Below are positions 54,566 to 63,762 of a stretch of 64,000 bases of DNA, one piece after another. The position numbers and the translations under genes were made by a program. The stretch is from Paraglaciecola sp. 20A4. Lineage in GTDB: Bacteria > Pseudomonadota > Gammaproteobacteria > Enterobacterales > Alteromonadaceae. How positions within the stretch are numbered: position 1 is the first letter of the stretch; each line of letters starts with the position of its first letter. The DNA is taken from assembly GCF_011378905.1 (NCBI RefSeq), contig NZ_WTPY01000001.1:546628-610627 (forward strand), written 5' to 3'. A model generated the notes under the pieces. It did not search any database and was not told where the DNA came from. It saw nothing but the letters and a program-made list of their open reading frames with translations.

Positions 54566-55462
54566 ATGCAAAATAAATTTCTCTCTCTAATATTGTTAGG
54601 GTTGTTACTTGGCGGTTGCGCCAATGGCAATCAAGCTCAGTCTAGTCAAGCTCAAATGAGTAATTTACTTCTCGCTGAACCTGCGCCCATGAGTGTGCGT
54701 TCACAAATGGCCATTGCACGTTATAGTCAAATTTTGGCTAAAGCGCCGTTAGAAGATCAAGAACGAGCGGAATTACTGCATCAACGCGGCATGTTATATG
54801 ACAGTGTAGGGTTGGCAGGTTTAGCCCAATACGATTTTGATAACGCTCTGCGATTAAAACCTGATATGGCTGAAGCGTATAACTCTTTAGGAGTGCACTA
54901 CACTCAGCAAATGAACTTTATTCAAGCTTATGAGGCATTTGATGCCACATTGGATATTAACCCCGATTATGAGTTCGCTTTTTTAAATCGCGGAATTGCC
55001 CTTTATTACGGCGGACGTGCCGACTTAGCGGTGAATGATTTTGGCGAGTTTTATCGCAAGGATGAATCGGATCCGTATCGAGCGCTGTGGGCTTTTATTG
55101 CGCACAGCGAACTGGATAAAACGCAAGCATTGATGGCGTTGAGTGACAACCGCGAAAACTTGGATGAAGATAATTGGGCAACGCACTTAGTCGACCTCTA
55201 TTTAGGTCGAATTGATGAACAGGCACTACTGAATGGTTTAATTCAGGGGGTAACGAGTCAGCAGGAATTAACCGACCGCTTATGTGAAGCCTATTTTTAT
55301 CTTGGTAAGTACAATTCAGCTCTTGGTAATCGCGGTGTCGCCTCTAACTATTTCAAGTTAGCCCTGAGTACCAATGTGTTTGAATATGTTGAACACAGAT
55401 ACGCGCGCTTAGAGCTTGATATGCTGCGTGATGAAGCGGTAGCGGAAAGTGAAGGTCAATAA
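54566..55462 (+). CDS. nlpI: TPR lipoprotein NlpI
   Basis: 298 aa (E. coli NlpI 294). A lipoprotein signal ends LLGGC (Cys18). Then TPR units: ERAELLHQRGMLYDSVGLAGLAQYDFDNAL, PDMAEAYNSLGVHYTQQMNFIQAYEAFDATL and FLNRGIALYYGGRADLAVNDF closely follow the E. coli protein, as does the end (YFYLGKYNSALGNRG ... VEHRYARLELDML). Outer-membrane adaptor that in E. coli delivers the hydrolase MepS to protease Prc and scaffolds peptidoglycan enzymes. The next gene begins 28 bases later on the same strand and is probably co-transcribed. Confidence 0.95.
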   Translation: MQNKFLSLILLGLLLGGCANGNQAQSSQAQMSNLLLAEPAPMSVRSQMAIARYSQILAKAPLEDQERAELLHQRGMLYDSVGLAGLAQYDFDNALRLKPDMAEAYNSLGVHYTQQMNFIQAYEAFDATLDINPDYEFAFLNRGIALYYGGRADLAVNDFGEFYRKDESDPYRALWAFIAHSELDKTQALMALSDNRENLDEDNWATHLVDLYLGRIDEQALLNGLIQGVTSQQELTDRLCEAYFYLGKYNSALGNRGVASNYFKLALSTNVFEYVEHRYARLELDMLRDEAVAESEGQ

Positions 55463-55490
55463 ACAACACCATCACTTAACATTATAACTG

Positions 55491-56861
55491 GTGCTTAAGA
55501 CCAGCCTTTATTTACTTTGCCTTATGGCCTGGGCTTCTGCTGGGCACAGTGATGTTATCCGTTACTTGCCCTTTTTGACCTCTCAAGTAAATACCAGCGA
55601 ATTCCCGCTACACTTTTTATATAGAGCTTACCAAGCTGGTGATAATCAAGCACTGGCGCGCTTAAGCCAACGAGCAATAACCGAAAATAACGCCTATTGG
55701 TTGCATTTTGCTAAATTAGCGGGCTCTCCTCAAGCGCAGCAATATTTTTCGCACGTTCAGGTAAATAATGGTCGAGGTAAGGCATCGCGTAAAGCGCTGA
55801 GTTACGCCGCAAAGCGCGGAGATATTGATGCGCAAATAGCCCTATACCATTATTGGATTGCTAAAAGCGAACCGCAAAAAGCCCAGCACTGGCTGGAGAT
55901 AGCGGCACAGCGAGACCCAGCAAGTGCAGTGTATTATGCAAAGTGGCTGTCCATATCAGGAAACGAGTCACAGGCTATTGAATTATTAAATAGGGCCGTG
56001 CAGTTGGGGAGTGCCCATGCATCCCGTTTACTGAATATGCGGGTTAATTCTGCGTTAGTGGGGCAGCGCAAGTCAGAGTCTACAGCATTGAACCGTAAAC
56101 GCTCAGCAACCCATTGTGTTCAACAGCTACAATTTGTTGCGAGTACCTTACAATCTGTGTTGCAAGCTGATGAACTCATTGAGCAGTTTAAAAGAGACAC
56201 TCGATTACAAGGGTTACCCATTTGTGCTAATACTCCTATTTGGTTGGCGGAAAATGCCCTAACGTGTTCCGGCAATTGGCAAGGCGAGGGGCGTTTAGGC
56301 TGCGATATGATCCAACTAAGTCAGTCACTGACCCGTGAACGTTTTACCCATGTAGTGGTGCTAGCACATAATGGCAAAGCGAATGTTCACAATGGTGTTA
56401 TGTTTCTAGACAGACAAGATGATTACAATGTGTTTGTGCATGAACTTGCTCATTTTTCCGGTTTTGTTGATGAATACCCACTGTCTTCAGGTCTTGCTAT
56501 GGCCATATGCACCGGCAGTGACGCGCCTAACTTGCGACTCAGCAACCCAAATGAAAAGCCTGACGTGCATGACTGGCAAAATTTGCTGAAAGGTAAAGCG
56601 CTGACAATCAGTCAATCCCGAACCTGTGATAATCATCAAGCTCAAGCCTATAAACCCAGCGCTAAAATGACTTTTATGGAGTTTTACGATGTGCCGTATA
56701 TTCCAGCGATTTATTTACGCGCGTGGGCTGAGCGGTTAGCAAATAAGTCACTATTAACGCCTGCTTACATAAATTTTTATCAAGGATTTGATGCCAGTGG
56801 TAACGCTGAACAAGGCGGCTACTGGCGTTCGCGCTATCAACAATTCCTACAAGCGGATTAA
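55491..56861 (+). CDS. Exported zinc-protease-like protein with SEL1-like repeats
   Basis: 456 aa from GTG 55491. Signal peptide 1-18 ([15 protein letters not shown]). Residues about 40-185 are TPR/SEL1-like helical repeats ([37 protein letters not shown]). The C-terminal half carries the metal motif [13 protein letters not shown] (H317, E318, H321, and D327/E328 as possible third ligand), which resembles the M64 IgA-peptidase motif HExGHxxxxLxDEY. Cys pairs around 249-271 may form disulfides. No ribosome site is visible, so translation may depend on the nlpI gene 28 bases upstream. A link to NlpI-type proteolysis in the periplasm is an inference. Confidence 0.8.
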   Translation: MLKTSLYLLCLMAWASAGHSDVIRYLPFLTSQVNTSEFPLHFLYRAYQAGDNQALARLSQRAITENNAYWLHFAKLAGSPQAQQYFSHVQVNNGRGKASRKALSYAAKRGDIDAQIALYHYWIAKSEPQKAQHWLEIAAQRDPASAVYYAKWLSISGNESQAIELLNRAVQLGSAHASRLLNMRVNSALVGQRKSESTALNRKRSATHCVQQLQFVASTLQSVLQADELIEQFKRDTRLQGLPICANTPIWLAENALTCSGNWQGEGRLGCDMIQLSQSLTRERFTHVVVLAHNGKANVHNGVMFLDRQDDYNVFVHELAHFSGFVDEYPLSSGLAMAICTGSDAPNLRLSNPNEKPDVHDWQNLLKGKALTISQSRTCDNHQAQAYKPSAKMTFMEFYDVPYIPAIYLRAWAERLANKSLLTPAYINFYQGFDASGNAEQGGYWRSRYQQFLQAD

Positions 56862-56959
56862 ACTCAAAAAGAGGATTTAACGGGAAGTGTGATTTTTGCT
56901 CGCACAGTCGGTATACTACTCTGACGATTTACGATGTTTGTGGTAACCAACTTAGCACT

Positions 56960-58018
56960 ATGAACCAAGCTCTTTCAATTGGTACGGTGGATTATCCGTT
57001 TCCAGCAAAACCAGCGCGATTAACGGTTGCTCAGCAACAAGATTATATCGACAAAATAAAACACCTACTGGTCGAAAAAAATGCCACCCTTGTTGCGCAT
57101 TATTACACCGATCCTGAAATTCAAGCCTTGGCGGAAGCTACCGGCGGCTGTATTTCTGACTCCTTAGAAATGGCACGTTACGGTCGAGATTGCGATGCGC
57201 AAACCCTCGTGGTCGCGGGTGTGCGATTTATGGGTGAGACCGCCAAAATACTCAGCCCGGATAAAACCGTGATTATGCCAACCCTTGAAGCGACGTGTTC
57301 ATTGGACATTGGTTGCCCTGAGGATGACTTTTCGGCTTTTTGCGATGCTCATCCTGATCATACCGTCGTTGTGTATGCGAATACTTCTGCAGCGGTAAAA
57401 GCCCGTGCTGATTGGGTAGTTACCTCAAGTATCGCCCTTGAAATTGTTGAGCATCTAGACTCACAAGGTAAGAAAATCATTTGGGCCCCAGATCGTCACT
57501 TAGGTGCTTACATTGCTAAAGAAACGGGTGCTGACATGCTAATGTGGCAAGGTGAATGTATTGTTCACGATGAATTTTCAGCCAAAGCACTGCGCGAGAT
57601 GAAGCACCTTTACCCAGATGCAGCGATATTGGTCCATCCTGAATCACCAGCCAGTGTGGTTGAATTAGCAGATGCAGTTGGCTCGACTACTCAACTAATT
57701 AATGCATCACGCACACTTCCCAATGAAACATTCATTGTGGCGACTGACCGTGGCATTTTTTATAAAATGCAGCAGCTTGAGCCAAACAAAATATTTCTTG
57801 AAGCTCCTACCGCGGGAAATGGTGCAACCTGCAAAAGTTGCGCGCATTGCCCGTGGATGGCCATGAATGGTTTGCAAGCTATCTACGAAGCGCTAACGCA
57901 GCCAACAGGCCATGAAATATTCGTCGATGATGAATTACGTCACAAAGCCTTAGTACCACTAAACAGAATGTTAGACTTTTCTGCTGAACTGAAAATGAAA
58001 GTGACCGGTAACGCATAG
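56960..58018 (+). CDS. nadA: Quinolinate synthase
   Basis: 352 aa, normal length. Condenses iminoaspartate with dihydroxyacetone phosphate to quinolinate in de novo NAD synthesis. It has a [4Fe-4S] cluster carried by three Cys, found in [11 protein letters not shown] and in CKSCAHCPW near the C-terminus. Substrate motifs include [31 protein letters not shown] and [18 protein letters not shown] 56960 has a weak ribosome site. Monocistronic with a terminator after it; nadB is not in the window. Confidence 0.96.
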   Translation: MNQALSIGTVDYPFPAKPARLTVAQQQDYIDKIKHLLVEKNATLVAHYYTDPEIQALAEATGGCISDSLEMARYGRDCDAQTLVVAGVRFMGETAKILSPDKTVIMPTLEATCSLDIGCPEDDFSAFCDAHPDHTVVVYANTSAAVKARADWVVTSSIALEIVEHLDSQGKKIIWAPDRHLGAYIAKETGADMLMWQGECIVHDEFSAKALREMKHLYPDAAILVHPESPASVVELADAVGSTTQLINASRTLPNETFIVATDRGIFYKMQQLEPNKIFLEAPTAGNGATCKSCAHCPWMAMNGLQAIYEALTQPTGHEIFVDDELRHKALVPLNRMLDFSAELKMKVTGNA

Positions 58019-58048
58019 TTGCTCGTTCTGACCTAAAGAATAATGTGC

Positions 58049-58072
58049 AAGCCAGCTAATGCTGGCTTTTTC
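58049..58072 (+). terminator. Terminator after nadA
   Basis: AAGCCAGC-TAAT-GCTGGCTT (58049-58068), then T. Confidence 0.85.
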
Positions 58073-58133
58073 ATTTTTCGGCCACATCTACACTATAGAG
58101 TTTTGTTTTAATCCCACTATTTAGGAGTGTTTC

Positions 58134-58724
58134 ATGCCAGATTTAAGCCGTTATAAAGGAATTGTATTCGATATGGACGGAACGTTAATCGATTCAATGG
58201 GCTCTCATGCAATAGCATGGCAAAAAACATGCGAGCATTTTGGTTACCCCTACGATAAGGAATACATACATGCACTGGGCGGAGTACCGACACGGGAAAT
58301 AGCTAAGCTGCTGAATGAAAAATACGGCCAAAATCACGATTTAGACAAAGTATCCGAAGTAAAGCGTCAAGCATGGCTCGCGTTAGATGATGATCTAACC
58401 GTTATCGAAGACACTTTTAAGGTTATGCAGCGTTATAAAGGCGTACTCAAAATGGGAATAGGCACAGGTTCAGAGCGAGACAATGCCATTCGCATGCTGA
58501 CGCGAACAGGTTTACTCGATAGAGTTGAAACTGTGGTGACATCTTCTGATGTGAAAAATGGCAAACCTGACGGTGAAACGTTTTTAACCGTAGCGAAAAA
58601 TATGGGGCTTAGCGCCTCTGAGTGCGTAGTATTTGAAGATACAGATATAGGCCGCCAAGCAGCAAAAAATGCCGGTATGGACTGCATCATGGTCATAGAC
58701 GGTAAAATTGAATTACCGGCGTAA
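58134..58724 (+). CDS. HAD-superfamily phosphatase (YqaB/beta-phosphoglucomutase-like)
   Basis: 196 aa. The nucleophile motif is FDMDGTLIDSMGSH; the Asp after the nucleophile is the acid/base. A cap with GGVPTREIAKLLNE fits the phosphoglucomutase-like group. Motif II GTGSE is followed by Lys in KNGKPDGETF, then motif IV VFEDTDIGRQAA. E. coli YqaB (188 aa) removes phosphate from fructose-1-phosphate and other sugar phosphates. The same is a reasonable guess here. GGAGTG lies before the ATG. Last chromosomal gene before the tRNA. Confidence 0.9.
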   Translation: MPDLSRYKGIVFDMDGTLIDSMGSHAIAWQKTCEHFGYPYDKEYIHALGGVPTREIAKLLNEKYGQNHDLDKVSEVKRQAWLALDDDLTVIEDTFKVMQRYKGVLKMGIGTGSERDNAIRMLTRTGLLDRVETVVTSSDVKNGKPDGETFLTVAKNMGLSASECVVFEDTDIGRQAAKNAGMDCIMVIDGKIELPA

Positions 58725-58949
58725 TTCGTATTATAAATACGTCTAGAGGCGGTGAGTTCAATAAAATTCCGATAATTGAACAATAAACCACCGTCTTACT
58801 CGCTTATTCACAGTAAACACTTGCGCAGCTAGGCTGTTTTCCCTAACATACGCGCCTGCTTAAAAGCTTGTCTGAATATTGCGCTTGGTGATTTAAAGAC
58901 GGTAAAGCAAAAAATCCGAAATGTAAGTACATTTACATTTCAACAATTT

Positions 58950-59039
58950 GGAGAGGTGGCTGAGTGGCTGAAGGCGCACGCCTGGAAAGTGTGTTTAGGG
59001 TTAAACCTAACGAGGGTTCGAATCCCTCTCTCTCCGCCA
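58950..59039 (+). tRNA. tRNA-Ser (anticodon GGA)
   Basis: 90 bases with encoded CCA. Acceptor GGAGAGG pairs with TCTCTCC (last pair G-U). Anticodon loop CTGGAAA gives GGA, reading TCC/TCT. The long variable arm (GTTTAGGG ... CCTAAC) is typical of class II Ser tRNA. T arm GAGGG-TTCGAAT-CCCTC. The 3' half is the likely attachment site of the serine-recombinase element on the right. Confidence 0.95.
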
Positions 59040-60620
59040 AATAGTGAAATAAGTGGGCACCTCATTTGAGGTGCCCATTTTTTTTGATCTGGATATAATA
59101 TCCACGAGCGGATAATTTCCTCCTACTACCTTTACACTTTTTTTATGAACACGTATCTCATTGATTATACTAGCTAAATAGGCTTTTACAGCCTCCGGGC
59201 GTGAACTCGCTAAAGTATCAAAGCTATCACCTATGAATTGTTCAATTTGTTTACTGCCATAATTCCAAATTTTTAGAGATGCTTCGATTTTTGCTTTTTC
59301 GACCTTTAGCTCCAACGTTTTGATTTGTTTTTGCAGATTGTCCATGTGCGTAGAAAGGGTGTCGTCAAATGTTATTTTTTTTTCTGAAATTAATGTCCAA
59401 AGATTATCTGCTTTCTCTTTTATACCCACTATTTTTTTATTACATAAAAGGATTTCATGGTTAACATTATTTTTGTCTGTCGTATTCTTAGATCTAACAA
59501 AGGTTGTTATTTTACCAAGTCTTTCAGGCGTTAATATTCTCTTTTTAAGAACGTTTATGATCGCGGATTCTATTTTATCTTTAGGAATTCTAGGTGCGGA
59601 GCAAGAGTCCACATCTCTCGCTAATTTTTGCCCACAGGTGTAGTACCTATATTTTCCACTTTTGCCTGTACTTAATCGAAATCCTGCACCGCACTCTGCA
59701 CATTTTAATATTCCGGTTAACAACGTAGGATTACTGATACCTTTAGATTTATGAGTACCCGGTCTTCGTTGAGTTAGCCCCAGACCTACAGCATCAAATA
59801 TTTCTTTGCTTACTATACTTGGCACTTTAACAGGTACTTGAGAGTACTTTGGTGTTTTATTATCGCGGCATTTACCAAAAATTTTAATGCCATAATAAGA
59901 TGTCTCTCTTAATAATCGATCTACATTATTATAATTCCATTGACCTCCTCTAAACTTAACTCCTTCGCGATTTAATAAGGTGGCTATCGCTTTAATGCCC
60001 ATAGGAAGGCCATTGTTGCCATTTAGCGATAAACTAAATAATCGTTTAACAATTTCAGCCTCTTCTGTGTCGACCACTAGTATTTTTCTATCCTTTTGAC
60101 CTGAAGTCATCTCTTTAGGTGCAACAATAGATTTATATCCAAATAAGGTTCTTCCGCCAGTATGAAACCCAGCTTTGGCTGTTTCGGTCAATCGATCACG
60201 CACAGTCTCACTATTTTGCTCGCTTTGATTTTCATTTATTGCGCCAAACAAAGCTGTGACTAACCTTGCCGTTTTTCTGTCTTCCGGGATTTGGTCATTA
60301 ACTGAAAAAAGTTTAATGTTAGCTAAATCCAGAACATGTTTGGTTTGCAACATCTCTAGGTTGTTTCTACTAAACCGAGATAAGTTATATGTAACAATAC
60401 CTTCGAATGTCGGAGATTCTGCTACCGCATCTGAAATCATTCTTTTGAACTCATGCCTAACACCGTTGAACGCACTAAAACCGGAGTCGCAGTATTCCAT
60501 TACTATTTCATGGTTATTTGCTTTCGCCCAATCATTAATTTGTATTCTCTGTCCTTCAATCGAATCCCCTTCAGAAGCTTGTCTTTGGGAACTAACTCTT
60601 ACGTATGATACTAATTTCAT
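59007..60620 (-). CDS. Large serine recombinase (site-specific integrase), 3' end inside tRNA-Ser
   Basis: 537 aa. The N-terminal resolvase domain has catalytic Ser10 (SYVRVSSQRQ) and Arg in IVTYNLSRFSRN. The recombinase domain (about 155-290) includes GGRTLFGYKS. A zinc ribbon has C307, C310, C329 and C340 (LKCAECGAGF; YYTCGQ). A C-terminal coiled coil is at about 370-460. The last 11 residues, WRRERDSNPR plus stop, are encoded by the antisense of the tRNA 3' half. Integration therefore probably joined the gene to host tRNA DNA, or the natural frame simply ends there. Serine integrases in tRNA genes are less common than tyrosine ones. It and the small upstream ORF overlap by 29 bases. Confidence 0.93.
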   Translation of the reverse strand: MKLVSYVRVSSQRQASEGDSIEGQRIQINDWAKANNHEIVMEYCDSGFSAFNGVRHEFKRMISDAVAESPTFEGIVTYNLSRFSRNNLEMLQTKHVLDLANIKLFSVNDQIPEDRKTARLVTALFGAINENQSEQNSETVRDRLTETAKAGFHTGGRTLFGYKSIVAPKEMTSGQKDRKILVVDTEEAEIVKRLFSLSLNGNNGLPMGIKAIATLLNREGVKFRGGQWNYNNVDRLLRETSYYGIKIFGKCRDNKTPKYSQVPVKVPSIVSKEIFDAVGLGLTQRRPGTHKSKGISNPTLLTGILKCAECGAGFRLSTGKSGKYRYYTCGQKLARDVDSCSAPRIPKDKIESAIINVLKKRILTPERLGKITTFVRSKNTTDKNNVNHEILLCNKKIVGIKEKADNLWTLISEKKITFDDTLSTHMDNLQKQIKTLELKVEKAKIEASLKIWNYGSKQIEQFIGDSFDTLASSRPEAVKAYLASIINEIRVHKKSVKVVGGNYPLVDIISRSKKMGTSNEVPTYFTIWRRERDSNPR

Positions 60621-60792
60621 TATTTAACTCCAAAATATCTAATTTAGTGTCAGCGCTATTGGATGCTAAAATTTGCTTCACAATATTTTGTAAAGCCAAT
60701 TCTTCTTCTTTTGAAATATCTTTGTTAGAAATTTCATTTGAGCTGACAAATTCAAATTTGTATAACTCAATAAAAATGTTCTTGTTTGCCAT
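60592..60792 (-). CDS. Small acidic protein overlapping the recombinase start
   Basis: 66 aa, not a recognised family. Acidic helical sequence (EISNKDISKEEELALQNIVKQIL) with no membrane segment. It overlaps the recombinase start by 29 bases and is in a different frame, so coupling is likely if it is real. A weak AGG sits next to the ATG and GGAG about 13 bases upstream. Small genes next to serine integrases are often recombination directionality factors or regulators, so that is a guess. The AT-rich composition matches the element rather than the host. Confidence 0.5.
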   Translation of the reverse strand: MANKNIFIELYKFEFVSSNEISNKDISKEEELALQNIVKQILASNSADTKLDILELNNEISIIRKS

Positions 60793-61415
60793 CCTAATAG
60801 CACTCCGTGACTTGTGTAAGTACTAATTTAGTGTGGACAAAGTTTATTTTAATTCAAGCGATTTATTTTTTTAAGTGATTGAAAAATAACATTAATATAG
60901 TTGATCTATTAATTGGGTATATTCATTTATAGTTTGTTTTTTTAAGAAAAATAAGATTTATCAAACTGTTGTAACGTAATAAAATACACTAAGAATATAA
61001 GGCATAAAATATTGTTTATAACCTAATGGGATTTTTATTATTGAGGTGATAATTAAACAATCTTAGAGTGTTTAATAAATTGAGTATGTCGTTGGTATTT
61101 TTAAGAACGAACTAGCTTCTTGAGGATTGGTTTTATTCATTAAGGTTCTTAAGAGTGCATATTCTCAATTAATGCACGACTTGTTCTTTATCATTGAACC
61201 AGTGTTCTCGTTAGGTTGAAACACTCTGCGCAATTGAATAAATCATTTGCTGATTGCTTTCTGCGGAGAATTGAGTTTCTCGTTTCTACTCTTTTAGAAA
61301 AGAACTAATAAAACTGGAGCCAGAGTAGAATTACTGTGATGAATAGACTGACATCATATGATAAATTATTTCCTTGCCCTCAAAGCCTCGTTGCGAGGCT
61401 TTATTCTATCAAGAG
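60793..61415. other. AT-rich intergenic region of the element
   Basis: About 620 bases, clearly more AT-rich than the host chromosome to the left, with long A/T runs. Probably the promoter region of the recombinase unit. No gene, no att-site copy and no clear operator seen. Confidence 0.45.
61382..61402 (-). terminator. Hairpin terminator after the 72-aa gene
   Basis: AAAGCCTCG-TTG-CGAGGCTTT, perfect 9-bp stem, 14 bases beyond the stop of the minus-strand small gene. T-runs are short on both strands. Confidence 0.6.
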
Positions 61416-61634
61416 TCAGAGAAGGCTAGCTTCAGTAACGAACTCTCCATCTCGCCATTGGCCTAATGTTCTTCGGCCATCTGGGGTTATGCGCTCAAGG
61501 AATTCAGGATAATCGGGGCTTTTGCCGTATAGCGTTTGTCCTTCGGCCAGCAATTGCATTGTTAACTTCCCCGATTGACTATCACGCTCTATCTCCTCGG
61601 AAAGTGCTATCACATCTAACGTTTTATACATCAT
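61416..61634 (-). CDS. Small conserved-looking protein, function unknown
   Basis: 72 aa. GAGGAG lies six to eight bases before the ATG pair at 61634/61631, an excellent ribosome site, and a terminator hairpin follows, so this is very likely a real gene. The sequence is acidic at first (DVIALSEEIERDSQSGKL) and ends RRTLGQWRDGEFVTEASLL. It shows no membrane segment or motif I recognise. It lies 46 bases after the frameshifted gene at 61681-61949, as the second gene of a minus-strand pair. A toxin-antitoxin or plasmid-style accessory pair is possible but not shown. Confidence 0.65.
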   Translation of the reverse strand: MMYKTLDVIALSEEIERDSQSGKLTMQLLAEGQTLYGKSPDYPEFLERITPDGRRTLGQWRDGEFVTEASLL

Positions 61635-61680
61635 GGCTCTCCTCGCACATTAGTTGTCTTACACTTTCTATCTCAAACAA

Positions 61681-61949
61681 TTAGCACGCAATAGCATGGT
61701 CTTTGGCGAAAGCTTGGATTTTGGCTTCGGTTCGACTGGGGACAGTAGCGTAGCGGCAGAAAAAATCAAAGATACTAGCGCCAACTTGCTGAATTGCTCG
61801 TAAGTCATTCAACCCGACATAAGCGTTAAATTGACGTCCATCCAACGTGGGAGCTTGGTTGGCGTTGCTCTGCTCTTTAGCAAAGGCTGAAGTACCTCAT
61901 TTTCCATTGTTGGCGCTTCTATTTTTATCGCTGATTTACTGTGTGGCAT
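61681..61949 (-). pseudogene. Frameshifted small gene in the mobile element
   Basis: ATG at 61949 opens MPHSKSAIKIEAPTMENE, then this frame soon stops (after about 47 codons). A second frame continues the same gene-like sequence from about 61893: TSAFAKEQSNANQAPTLDGR, then FNAYVGLNDLRAIQQVGASI, ending KIQAFAKDHAIAC. The second frame has no start codon of its own other than a TTG at LDGR, and a stop lies immediately upstream of it. The total length, 269 bases, is not a multiple of three. A single frameshift near 61893 explains both parts. Family not recognised. Confidence 0.55.
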
Positions 61950-62649
61950 TTAGTAATTACCTAGATTAACTCTGTTAAAAGTATAGCGCAGCATCACCAA
62001 ATCGCCATGACTGACGTTTTTAAATATAAAAAGGTGGCGCAGGCCAACCACTACAACAGTGGTTAATTGGTATGCACGGTGTTGTTCACTTTAGCGGGAA
62101 TAGTGCTCCAAGTTGATAGTTATGGAGGCATTTTGAACTGCTCATCTGTTCTGGCTTAAAAATTCCTGCTCTTTAGCCAAGCAGGCGGAACATTACTGTT
62201 TCATTTATTAACTAAACCTTACGAAAAAACTAACGTACTTATCGTTACCAATCTGAAGTTCACTGAATGGTCAAAAGTGCATGTTTATTCGAATGTTACA
62301 GCGGTATTGGTAAGCTGGTAACTCTTCATTGCCACTTCATCTAACGGGTAATCACCGCTACAGATTTAAAAATAAAAGGAGAATAAATCTAGAAATTAAA
62401 ACATGCTTATGGTCATATAAAACAACCTAAGTTGAGCAGTTTTAAGTATAAGTTAACAGGCGGACTTGTATGCTAAAATCGCCAAACTGTTTGGCAGAGA
62501 AACAGAACGAGAAAATAATGAGAATCATTGATAAGGCACTTCGTTGTGCTGACGTAATAATTTTCGGCTTGGTAACAAAACAGCTATCACCAATTCAATA
62601 GAAGTCTCCAAGGCACCCTCAAATATAATAATGGAACTTAGCCGCAAAT
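61950..62649. other. Intergenic region in the mobile element
   Basis: About 700 bases without a supportable gene. Inverted repeats AACCACT-ACAAC-AGTGGTT (62046-62064) and CCTGCT...AGCAGG (about 62173-62193) are present. The first superficially resembles an integron attC stem but lacks the GTTRRRY core. Confidence 0.4.
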
Positions 62650-63762
62650 ATGGAAATCAATAAAATTAGAGAGAGTATTGCCCTCCACAACGGGCTTCAA
62701 AACATAGATGATATCTATACGTTTTACTATGACGAGACAAATAATATCAGGAAGTTATACCTATCTGATTTCGGTCTTAACGTAGAGCAGGAAGACAATT
62801 TTGTACTCGCTGGAATCGTGCATAAAGGAACACATCACAATTCAGATTTCGCCTCCTTATTCGATACATTAAAGCTTCAAAAAACAGCAAAGGAGTTGAA
62901 GTTAAAGCATGTTGCGAAAGGTAGCTTCATCGATATGCTCAAATCTCGAAAGCTCAATAAAATTTTGGATTGGCTATCTGAAAATGGCTTTTATATTCAC
63001 TATTTTAACTTAAATATCGTTTATTGGTCTGTGATTGACATTATTGATTCGATTATCAGTGAAGCCGAAAATTCAACGTTCATTATTAATCACCTTCAAT
63101 TGAAAGGTGATTTCTACGAAGTTATCACATCTACCAAAGTTGACTTCTTGCGAGAGCTAAATCATTTTAATTACCCAGATGTGAAACAGGAAAAATTCCA
63201 CGCATTCTGCAATTGGATGATATCTCTCGTAAGGACACATAGCGACATGTTGCCGAATCATCGAGCTAACATGCTTCAAAACCTTTTTGAAGAAGCTCTC
63301 ACATTAGATGACCTTCCTTTTATTTCAGGGGGGCATGGTAAAGAGTTGATTAATAATTTCTTGATTTTCTATCTTCAGAAACTATATATTTTCAAAAACT
63401 CATGGCATATATTTGATGAAGAAGAGCAAATTCAAAACCTGATTGAGGGTATTTCATGGACTGACAATGGAAATCCGCTTAAAAACTACGAGTTTGTGAA
63501 TTCCCATGACAATAGCGCTGTTCAGATCTCAGATGTCATAGCTGGATTCCTTGGTAAATACTTCACGTATTTAAAAAACGTGAATTCTAATCAGTTAAGG
63601 GTAGATGTAGTAAGCCTCGATGAACAACAGGTAAATACATTTGTGGCATTAAAGCGATTAATCGACCATTCAGATACTTTGAGTAGAGGCCTATTCACGG
63701 TTGTTAATAGTGAAAACGAAAGAATAAAACACGACTTATTTTACAAGTCATGCTGCTTATAA
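62650..63762 (+). CDS. DUF3800-like protein, possible defence cargo
   Basis: 370 aa, soluble. N-terminal FYYDETNN (about 27-33) and the C-terminal SHDNSAVQISDVIAGFLG (about 290-306) are the acidic motifs of DUF3800 proteins, which have an RNase-H-like fold. Middle motif KELKLKHVAKGSF fits the family as well. DUF3800 genes are frequent in mobile elements and defence islands, and nuclease activity is inferred from the fold only. No good ribosome site before ATG 62650. Strong AT bias marks it as foreign compared with the left 58 kb. No partner gene is seen before the window ends. Confidence 0.7.
   Translation: MEINKIRESIALHNGLQNIDDIYTFYYDETNNIRKLYLSDFGLNVEQEDNFVLAGIVHKGTHHNSDFASLFDTLKLQKTAKELKLKHVAKGSFIDMLKSRKLNKILDWLSENGFYIHYFNLNIVYWSVIDIIDSIISEAENSTFIINHLQLKGDFYEVITSTKVDFLRELNHFNYPDVKQEKFHAFCNWMISLVRTHSDMLPNHRANMLQNLFEEALTLDDLPFISGGHGKELINNFLIFYLQKLYIFKNSWHIFDEEEQIQNLIEGISWTDNGNPLKNYEFVNSHDNSAVQISDVIAGFLGKYFTYLKNVNSNQLRVDVVSLDEQQVNTFVALKRLIDHSDTLSRGLFTVVNSENERIKHDLFYKSCCL

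Noticed and set aside
62046..62064. Integron attC-like inverted repeat
   Set aside because: Neither the GTTRRRY nor the RYYYAAC core is present, and no integron integrase is seen.
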